NCBI GenBank assembly: GCA_963662765.2
Contig: CAXXUP010000006.1
Location: 62,001 to 126,000 of the forward strand
DNA from: DATMXT01 sp963662765
GTDB lineage: Bacteria > Bacillota > Clostridia > Oscillospirales > Feifaniaceae
Direction of reading: 5' to 3'
DNA length: 64,000 nt
The notes under the pieces: model-generated
Told to the model about the DNA's origin: nothing
Seen by the model: only the letters and a program-made list of their open reading frames with translations
The model's database searches: none
Program-made: the position numbers and the translations under genes
Shown here: positions 57,829-64,000 of the stretch, piece by piece
Layout: each line of letters opens with the position of its first letter
Position numbering within the stretch: the stretch's first letter is position 1

Positions 57829-60240
57829 TTACTGCAGGGTTCCGATGGTCTCGGAAATGCCCTGCGAGCGGACTTTTTTCAAGGGGCCCGCCACGGACAG
57901 CAATGTGACCAGGATGGCTGCCACGAAAATGCAGATGACCTCGGTATAAGGGAAGCTCCAATTGATTTTGACGGCTGTGAGTAAATCCTTAATTAGATAC
58001 AGCTGCAGCCGAATTCCGAGGAGACATCCCGCAATTGAGCCCGTAATGCAGTAGACAAGCGCCTCTGTCGCCACCATTTTTCTAAGCTGCCTGCCAGACA
58101 TTCCGACCGCCCGCAAAACGCCCAGATACTTCATTTTCGAAGCAACGCTTGTGTTCATCGTGCTGATGATGTTGAGAATGCTGATGAGTGCGATGACCGT
58201 CACAAACCCGTAGACGAAGATGGCCATGGTGAGAAACGTCTGGGTGATCTCGCGGTTTTGCTGCCGCTGGTCCATGAAGCTGACATCCGCCCCGAGCAGG
58301 CCTTTGATTTTTAATATCGTCGCCCCTTGGCCATGTTTGGAGAGCTGGATATCGATGACCTTAAGCGTGCGGTCTCCGGTGATCTCAGGAAACATCTGTT
58401 CGGTTGTAATAAAGGTGGCGAGGTTTGAATTGCTGTCCGAAAAGGGGACTGACCTGAGCACCGCCATGACTTTAAACGCCTTTGGCCCCGAAACGGTGTC
58501 GATTGTCACAAAATCGCCGACATGGAGGTCTGCGGTCGCGGCGGATATGCCCTTGCGGATATTCGCGTAGACGGCAATGATTCCGCCCTGGCCGTTTAGC
58601 TCCTCTTCAGAGAGTGTGCCCTCCAGCAGGTCCTCCTTGGCCCACTTTAACTGAGCTTCGTCGTAAGATATGAGCCACGACTTTTCCGGTGGGGTAAAGG
58701 TGCCGTCGGCACGCTCTTTGATGTCGCCGACCGCCTGTCGGTAATAGTCCGTAAGGCGAGAAGCGTCAAAGGTCGCGTCCACATAGCCGAACATTCGCCC
58801 GGAGGCGTTTTTCACACCCACAAACTGCGAGATTTGCTCGTAGAGGTCAAAGGATAGGCCCTCCTCCGAAGTCAGTGAGACATCCGGCGTATAGGGCTTG
58901 GACGTCTTCAAGCTCGAATACAGAAAATTGATCAGCACGCTAAACCCTAAGAACAGGATGACGCTGAGCGCGATGGAGGCCGACATCAGCACCAGGGTCT
59001 TTTTTTTCGCAAAAGCGGTATTAACCCCCATTGCCGTCTCCACAGGTATCATCTTGGTGAGTCGCCCCTGTTTTTTGGCTTTTTTTAGCCGGATTTCGCC
59101 GATACCTGTCAAGGCGCTGACAGGCGACACATCGGACGCCCTCTTCGCCGGCAGCAGCGTGGCGACAAAAACGGTCAGGGTGCCGATCACAATGCCGGAA
59201 GAAATGCCGATGGGGCTGAGGGTGAAAACGGGTATCCCCGAGAAAATATAGCCGTTGAAATATTTTAACAGCGCACTGCAAAACAGCGTGGCCGCCATGC
59301 CGAGCAATATGCCAAACGGGAGCGCCCACCGCAGCAGCATATATCCCTCTTGCCGGACGAGCCGCCGAATCTGATGCTTGGACGCCCCGACACAACGCAA
59401 AAGACCGAACGCCCGAATTCGCTCCATGACCGAGATGTTGAAGGTATTGTAAATCATCACGACTCCGGCAATCAAAACGATGGCGGATAAAACCGCTCCA
59501 ACCTGATAGAATCCCATCGCCGCTTTGTGGTCGCTCTCGCCGATGATGGCAAGGAGGCGTTCGTTGTGCCCGATGCGGTCACCTTGGATCTGCAGTGCCT
59601 CTTTGATCTCCTGTTCGGCCTCGCCGATGTCGACATGGTCCTTGAACTCGATTAAGAAATAGTGCCCCTTTTCGGCCGTGCCCACTGCGGCGGCCTTTGT
59701 GGAGATGACGACGCCGATCTCATCCGCCGCCTTCGTGCTCGCGTAGTCCGAAATAATACCGCTGATTGTAAAGGAGCTTCTGGAACTGCCCGATAAGGTC
59801 AAATCAACCGTGTCACCCACATGGACACCAAGCTTTTTGGCCCCCCAGTCCTCCAGCATCACTTCATCCGCAGCCTTCGGGTAAGCCCCTTCCTGAAGGG
59901 TCATTTGCATATTGGGGGCGAAATTTTCGTCGAGAGCCAAAACGGAGCACTGACTCCCGTTTACGCTGCCGTCCCCGAAGTCGGTCCAGGTGCCGGTGTT
60001 TTTCACGTCGATTCGGCTTGAGACGGCGGCCGTCTCTTCGGGTGCCGCGTCTTTGATTAGGATGTGGTAATTTCCGAAATCGTGGATGACCTGCTGCTTT
60101 TCAAACCGAATAAAGACGTCCATCATCGAAAAAATCCCCACGACAAGCGCGACCGACAAGGCGATGCTCATAATGGAGAGCCGGGTTCTTTTTTTGTGGG
60201 CGGTAAGGTTTCGCCCGGACAGGGCAAGAAAGCTGTTCAT
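57829..60240 (-). CDS. ABC transporter permease (FtsX/MacB type)
   Basis: 803 residues. An N-terminal membrane segment (LSIMSIALSVALVVGIFSMMDVF) and a MacB-like periplasmic-type domain (about 45-220), then FtsX core segments near 235-360, a second anchor near 405-425, a second extracytoplasmic domain, and C-terminal FtsX segments (about 665-790). Such two-module permeases extrude or sense peptides and antimicrobials. Its ATG overlaps the ATPase stop. It lies downstream of a two-component system. Confidence 0.9.
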   Translation of the reverse strand: MNSFLALSGRNLTAHKKRTRLSIMSIALSVALVVGIFSMMDVFIRFEKQQVIHDFGNYHILIKDAAPEETAAVSSRIDVKNTGTWTDFGDGSVNGSQCSVLALDENFAPNMQMTLQEGAYPKAADEVMLEDWGAKKLGVHVGDTVDLTLSGSSRSSFTISGIISDYASTKAADEIGVVISTKAAAVGTAEKGHYFLIEFKDHVDIGEAEQEIKEALQIQGDRIGHNERLLAIIGESDHKAAMGFYQVGAVLSAIVLIAGVVMIYNTFNISVMERIRAFGLLRCVGASKHQIRRLVRQEGYMLLRWALPFGILLGMAATLFCSALLKYFNGYIFSGIPVFTLSPIGISSGIVIGTLTVFVATLLPAKRASDVSPVSALTGIGEIRLKKAKKQGRLTKMIPVETAMGVNTAFAKKKTLVLMSASIALSVILFLGFSVLINFLYSSLKTSKPYTPDVSLTSEEGLSFDLYEQISQFVGVKNASGRMFGYVDATFDASRLTDYYRQAVGDIKERADGTFTPPEKSWLISYDEAQLKWAKEDLLEGTLSEEELNGQGGIIAVYANIRKGISAATADLHVGDFVTIDTVSGPKAFKVMAVLRSVPFSDSNSNLATFITTEQMFPEITGDRTLKVIDIQLSKHGQGATILKIKGLLGADVSFMDQRQQNREITQTFLTMAIFVYGFVTVIALISILNIISTMNTSVASKMKYLGVLRAVGMSGRQLRKMVATEALVYCITGSIAGCLLGIRLQLYLIKDLLTAVKINWSFPYTEVICIFVAAILVTLLSVAGPLKKVRSQGISETIGTLQ

Positions 60241-60920
60241 TACGCGTGGCCTCCAAGCTGTGTCACCATGCCGTCCTCGACCTGAAAGACCCGGTCGGCA
60301 AAGGAGGCGTAACTTTGGTTGTGCGTGATCATGATCAGGGTCTGGCTGTACCGCTCGACCGACAGCTTGAGCAAATTGATGACGTCCCGGCTGTTTTTGC
60401 TGTCGAGATTTCCGGTCGGCTCGTCGGCTAAAATGATGGCGGGCCGCGCCGCAAGGGCGCGCCCGATGGCAACCCGCTGCTGCTGCCCGCCGGACAGCTG
60501 GTTTGGCAGGTGATGCCTGCGCTCTGTAAGCCCTAAAACATTTAAAAGTTCATCGATGTACTGCCTGTCCGGCTTTTTATAGTCGAGCAAAAGCGGAAGT
60601 GTGATATTCTCCTCCACATTGAGCTCCGGCACGAGATTGTAGGCCTGAAAGATGAAGCCGATGCTGCGCCGGCGGAAAACTGACAGCTCCTCCTCTGTCA
60701 TCGCGTCGATGTCCCGGCCATCGATAAACACTTTGCCCGACGTCGGGTAATCAAGTGCCCCGATCATATTGAGCAGGGTGCTTTTTCCCGAGCCGGAGGG
60801 ACCGATTACCGAGACAAATTCACCTTTTGCAACGGTGAAAGAGACGTTTTTCAAGGCCTCGACCTTTGTCTCCCCCGAGCCGTACGTTTTGCATAGATCC
60901 CGAACTTCCAAAATATCCAA
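60240..60920 (-). CDS. ABC transporter ATP-binding protein (MacB/LolD type)
   Basis: 226 residues from TTG 60920 (gaggtg 7 nt upstream). Walker A GPSGSGKS (40-47), Q-loop Gln92, signature LSGGQ (142-146), Walker B ILADEPTG (163-170). The longer frame crosses the promoter at 60953-60958 and is rejected. It energises the permease next door. Confidence 0.93.
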   Translation of the reverse strand: MDILEVRDLCKTYGSGETKVEALKNVSFTVAKGEFVSVIGPSGSGKSTLLNMIGALDYPTSGKVFIDGRDIDAMTEEELSVFRRRSIGFIFQAYNLVPELNVEENITLPLLLDYKKPDRQYIDELLNVLGLTERRHHLPNQLSGGQQQRVAIGRALAARPAIILADEPTGNLDSKNSRDVINLLKLSVERYSQTLIMITHNQSYASFADRVFQVEDGMVTQLGGHA

Positions 60921-60952
60921 GTGGCTGCACCTCACATTTATTTGATGTGATG

Positions 60953-61005
60953 ATTGTAGCAGGGCCGTCTTACTTTCCGGTGAATTTAGTCTTACAGATT
61001 CGTAA
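60953..61005 (-). promoter_or_regulatory. Promoter and likely response-regulator site of the ABC genes
   Basis: Minus-strand -10 TACAAT (60958-60953) without a good -35. Upstream lie a direct GTAAGAC repeat (about 60967-60996) and an inverted CTTAC-N6-GTAAG (60991-61006), which overlaps the kinase stop codon. A weak -35 with upstream repeats suggests activation by the response regulator. Confidence 0.5.
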
Positions 61006-62248
61006 GCTTCGGGAAAGTCAGACAAAACAGTGCGCCCTGCCCCAGTTCGCTTTGCACGGTGACGGTGCCTCCGTGCCGGTCGACAATGGCTTTGGCAATG
61101 GCAAGCCCGATGCCGACGCCCTGCTGATCTTTGGAAAACCGACTTCGGTAAAACCGTTTGAAAATATGGTGGATGTCCTCGGGGTGGATGCCTTCGCCGT
61201 CGTCACGGATGACGATCTGTTTTGTGACCGCCGTCTCCTCGCAGGAGATTTCGATAGTGTTGAAGGGCTTTGTATGGTCGAGCGCATTTTTGAGGATGTT
61301 GTCGACCGCTTCACCAAGCCATACTTCGTCAAAGGACAGCAAGACCGCGTCGCCGCCAGAAAGGCGGATTTCCTTATGCTCAAGTCCGGCCCTGGTGGCA
61401 AAGGCGGCGGCGCGATTTTCCAAAAAGGGGCGAAGGGGGCAGAGGGCTTTTGTGAGCTCGATGGCCCCCGCGTCAAGCCGTGCCAGCTTTAAGAGGTTTT
61501 GAATGAGACCCTCCATCCGGGCAAGCTCCCGCCGGCTTTTCTCTGTAAAGCTCTCGACCACAGCACCGTCGGCGCACTCCTGCGCTATGATGTCGGTATA
61601 CATGGAGAGGGCTGCGAGTGGGGTTTTGAACTGATGCGAGATGTCGGAGATCGTGTCCTTCAAAAAGAGCCGGTCTCGTTTTTCTTTTTCGATGTGGGCG
61701 GTCAGGGAGGTCGCCATGGCGTTGACCGCCGCAAAGAGCGCCGAAAGGCTGCCTTCGCCGCAGTCCGCAAGCCGGACGGTGGTGTCTCCGCCCAAAAAGC
61801 GGAAAAGCTCCGAGGCGGCGGCTTCAAGGCGCCTGTCTCGAAGGGCCTGCTGCCGGCATAGGACACAGAGGACAGCAAGGGAGAAGAGGAGCGAGAGGGC
61901 AAACATATAAAACGCGTGTTTTTGGTGTAGCTCTGCGACAAGGGGCAGCAGGCCGGTGCGCGTCTCTTCGTCATACCCCGCGGCCGAGAGCAGGGTGCGC
62001 CCCGCGTCGGCGTCTGCCGCCGTCTTGTCCGAGACAAAGGCCGCGGCAATCTGACTGTTTTTAAGCCCACCGGCAGACATTGCTCCCGCAACGGCGAAGT
62101 CATGCGCTATCATGGAGCTCTTATAGTCTTGCACTATGGCGGCGACGGCAAGCTGCCCCGCGAGCATCATGGCAAGCAGGATCGCCGCGACAGCGACGGC
62201 TCCGCGGCGGACGGCCTTATCGTTAAACATCACCCGATAACGTTCCAT
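60992..62248 (-). CDS. Sensor histidine kinase
   Basis: 418 residues from ATG 62248, or 412 from ATG 62230, which overlaps the regulator stop. Two membrane segments (about 16-38 and 112-131) flank an ~75-residue extracellular sensor loop. A HAMP-like linker is followed by the phosphoacceptor His205 in DISHQFKTPLAAL, then N, G1 and G2 boxes (NILKNALDH, RDDGEGI, GVGIGLAIAK). It pairs with the response regulator upstream and probably controls the ABC transporter. Confidence 0.92.
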   Translation of the reverse strand: MERYRVMFNDKAVRRGAVAVAAILLAMMLAGQLAVAAIVQDYKSSMIAHDFAVAGAMSAGGLKNSQIAAAFVSDKTAADADAGRTLLSAAGYDEETRTGLLPLVAELHQKHAFYMFALSLLFSLAVLCVLCRQQALRDRRLEAAASELFRFLGGDTTVRLADCGEGSLSALFAAVNAMATSLTAHIEKEKRDRLFLKDTISDISHQFKTPLAALSMYTDIIAQECADGAVVESFTEKSRRELARMEGLIQNLLKLARLDAGAIELTKALCPLRPFLENRAAAFATRAGLEHKEIRLSGGDAVLLSFDEVWLGEAVDNILKNALDHTKPFNTIEISCEETAVTKQIVIRDDGEGIHPEDIHHIFKRFYRSRFSKDQQGVGIGLAIAKAIVDRHGGTVTVQSELGQGALFCLTFPKLTNL

Positions 62249-62916
62249 TTGTAACCCACGCCCCTTGCCGTCAATAAGTACAGAGGATTTTCCGCATCGT
62301 CCTCGATTTTGCTTCGCAGACGCCGCACATAGACCGACAGCGTGTTGTCGTCGACAAAGCTGCCGCTCCCGTCCCAAAGCCTGTCGAGGATAACGCCCCT
62401 TGTCAGGACGGCACCCGGATTTTGCATAAAGAGGCACAGCAGACGGTACTCCGCCGCTGTCAGCTCAAGCTCCACGCCGCCTTTCGCGGCCCGGCCCTCG
62501 CCGGTGCGCACGACAATGCCGTTTGAGCGAAGCTCACCCGGCTGGGCGTTTGACACGCCGGCGCGGCGCAACAGGGCACCGATTCTCGAAATAAGCTCGT
62601 TTAGCCGAAACGGCTTTGTGATGTAGTCGTCCCCGCCCATATCGAGGCCCATGACGATGTTGACCTCCTCGTCAGAGGCCGTCAGGAATATGATGGGCAC
62701 GAGGGACGCCTGCCGCGCCGTTTTGCAGACCTCAAATCCGCTGCCGTCCGGCAGCGTCAAATCGAGCAGCAGCATGTCGAACGTCTGTTTTGACAAGGCC
62801 GCAAGGGCCTCCCTGACCGTCCGGCAGACCGTGACGGCAAAGCCATTTTTCTTCAGGGAAAACTCCAGCCCTTCGATTAAGCTCAGGTCGTCCTCCAAAA
62901 GCAGGATGTGGTTCAT
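62230..62916 (-). CDS. OmpR/PhoB-family response regulator
   Basis: 228 residues. Receiver domain with acidic pocket (LLEDD, 7-10), phosphoacceptor Asp52 in LLDLTLPDG, and Lys in ITKPF. The C-terminal winged helix runs from about 145 (ELTAAEYRLLCLFMQNPG, NTLSVYVRRLRSKI). First gene of the regulator-kinase-ATPase-permease run. Confidence 0.95.
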   Translation of the reverse strand: MNHILLLEDDLSLIEGLEFSLKKNGFAVTVCRTVREALAALSKQTFDMLLLDLTLPDGSGFEVCKTARQASLVPIIFLTASDEEVNIVMGLDMGGDDYITKPFRLNELISRIGALLRRAGVSNAQPGELRSNGIVVRTGEGRAAKGGVELELTAAEYRLLCLFMQNPGAVLTRGVILDRLWDGSGSFVDDNTLSVYVRRLRSKIEDDAENPLYLLTARGVGYKWNVIG

Positions 62917-63258
62917 TTTTCGCGCCCTCTTTTCGATGCAGTCATGCGGTCCCTTTGATTATGCCCGGATTGCCCGGGGCCGTCTGGGATAAGTTGAATT
63001 TCTGGATTTTAGTCGGATGCCGCAGGAAAATGTTACCTCGATGCAGTACCGTTCGTTGTGTTTTCTATAAAGGCCTTTTGTGAAACCGTTTCAAGTATGA
63101 ACACAATGTCGCCCCGCGGCCAGATAAAAAATCTCATCGGCCGCCGAACAAGTCCCCGGGGAATCAAAAAGAATATGAAAAAAGCCGGGGACAGGGTTGC
63201 CCGGCTTATTTATAAAGGGGGGAAAAGAGCTTATTTTGCAAAGCGAGGAGACTCATCG
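62917..63258. other. Gap between response regulator and flavodoxin genes
   Basis: 342 bp. It holds the upstream region of the response regulator, including GGATTTTAGTC at 63004-63014 (similar to GAATTTAGTC at 60982-60991 near the ABC promoter), and the flavodoxin terminator at 63176-63210. No gene recognised. Confidence 0.6.
63176..63210 (-). terminator. Terminator after the flavodoxin gene
   Basis: Minus strand AGCCGGG-loop-CCCGGCT followed by tttttc. Confidence 0.75.
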
Positions 63259-63756
63259 TCAACAGTCAGGATATATGCAATCCTTATTGCTATATCCGAT
63301 TGCTGCAAGCCAGTTTTCAACGTCTTTCGGGATAACGACACCGCTTACGGCAATACCGGGCAGAATTTTGGAATTCGGACATGCCCCGGCGATATCCTGT
63401 TCGATTTGGCAAAGTCCGCCACCTCCATGTGTGCAAAAAGGGATGACTGTTTTGCCCGCGAGATCGTGCTGCATAAGAAAGCTCCTGACCGGAGGCGCGA
63501 CTCTTTTAAACCAGTTGGGCGTGCCGATAAATATCGTATGGTACATATCGGTCGGCTCGCCACCCGATATCAGCTTCGGGCAAAATTCGGAAGCAATCTG
63601 ACTTCTGACCTCTTTGGCGGCGGTATTGTAGTCAAAGGAATATTTTACTTCCGGAATTAACTCATGAAGCGTCCCACCCGTTTGTTTTGCAATTTCGAGC
63701 GCCAAATTCTTCGTATTTCCAAAGAGCGAGTAATAGACAATCAGGGACTTGTTCAC
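63259..63756 (-). CDS. Flavodoxin-family protein
   Basis: 165 residues. N-terminal LIVYYSLFGNTKNLA is the FMN phosphate-binding loop, with IFIGTPNWFKRVAPPVRSFL (about 75-94) and FCTHGGGGLCQ (about 107-117) as the other FMN contacts. An electron carrier or small FMN reductase of the flavodoxin_4 type. Monocistronic; no promoter was convincingly seen in the window's last 240 bp. Confidence 0.88.
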   Translation of the reverse strand: MNKSLIVYYSLFGNTKNLALEIAKQTGGTLHELIPEVKYSFDYNTAAKEVRSQIASEFCPKLISGGEPTDMYHTIFIGTPNWFKRVAPPVRSFLMQHDLAGKTVIPFCTHGGGGLCQIEQDIAGACPNSKILPGIAVSGVVIPKDVENWLAAIGYSNKDCIYPDC

Positions 63757-64000
63757 AGTACCACCCTATTCCTGTATCTGATTAACCGGGGTCCGGGTTT
63801 CGCGCATGGTGCGGCGCGCATTCTCTAAGTTGTATTTTTGCAAACACGAGCATATATGCCCCTTTGTTACGGGGAATTATGATTGCGGCATCTCCGCAGC
63901 TGTGGGCCAACAACCCGCCGCTAAAAGCACTTTCAATTTGGCACCTGCCGGTCACAACCGCTTCTTACATAAATTCAGCTACCGCAACTCCACAATCTGC
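63757..64000. other. Right-edge region without a recognised gene
   Basis: A minus-strand frame that enters from the edge ends at a TAA near 63967 after only 11 codons. The rest (to 63757) is the upstream region of the flavodoxin gene. Nothing else is supported. Confidence 0.5.

Noticed and set aside
1..64000. CRISPR array, tRNA/rRNA genes, intact transposase or prophage genes
   Set aside because: None seen on either strand; no regularly spaced repeats, no cloverleaf-like segments and no integrase/transposase-like proteins were recognised by eye.

Overview
The window reads as a chromosome segment of a spore-forming, strictly anaerobic member of the Clostridia. The evidence is the C-terminus of Spo0A at the left edge, an alpha/beta-type small acid-soluble spore protein, a gerA-type germinant receptor operon, 2-oxoacid:ferredoxin oxidoreductase and Etf-linked oxidase operons, type III glutamine synthetase, HemZ, CdaA/CdaR and many TTG/GTG starts with strong Shine-Dalgarno sites. 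GC-rich third positions and gene content suggest an Oscillospiraceae-like organism; this placement is inference.

Left part (1-19107, mostly + strand): spo0A end, carD, ispD-ispF, two tandem class-I glutamine amidotransferase-like hydrolases, a SASP gene, a divergent AraC regulator/dicarboxylate symporter pair, then a hydroxyacid locus. That locus has a GntR regulator with three operator repeats, a type-2 glycerate kinase, a divergent enolase lacking several catalytic residues, a LarA-type nickel-pincer racemase with every catalytic residue present, and an etfB-etfA-FAD oxidase operon resembling electron-confurcating lactate dehydrogenase. A 269-bp element with 25-bp terminal inverted repeats sits exactly between the enolase-like and larA-like genes. 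A second GntR gene is divergent from a four-subunit 2-oxoacid:ferredoxin oxidoreductase operon (korDABC/vor type), which ends in an aminotransferase remnant.

Centre-left (19270-27814) is the most unusual locus. It has two lipoproteins with sulfite-oxidase-like molybdopterin folds, one of which also carries an FMN-binding domain with a flavinylation motif and three CxxCH haem sites. Divergent from them lie a cysteine-bearing Crp/Fnr regulator, cytochrome c maturation system II (ResB, CcsA) and an accessory SecA-like ATPase. Two palindromes lie at about -41.5 and -64.5 of the lipoprotein promoter, the positions used by Crp/Fnr activators. I read this as a self-contained extracytoplasmic respiratory system with its own regulator, haem attachment and possibly its own export ATPase.

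Centre-right (27933-50318) is almost entirely minus-strand housekeeping: YbaK deacylase, VOC protein, Tex, HU-MazG-flippase, glutamine synthetase III, a zinc-ribbon protein, a C45 acyltransferase-like hydrolase, a recJ-relA-dtd-MBL-hemZ operon, and cdaA-cdaR-FAD protein-patatin-rseC. The FAD protein gene is frameshifted in a G7 tract.

Right part: a gerA/gerC/small membrane protein/gerB germination operon behind a sigma-G-like promoter (gerB is frameshifted at a T9 tract), an SLH-BsuPI envelope protein, a MerR regulator with a classical 19-bp-spacer operator, a two-component system/ABC transporter operon, and a flavodoxin. No rRNA, tRNA, CRISPR array, intact insertion sequence or prophage was recognised.
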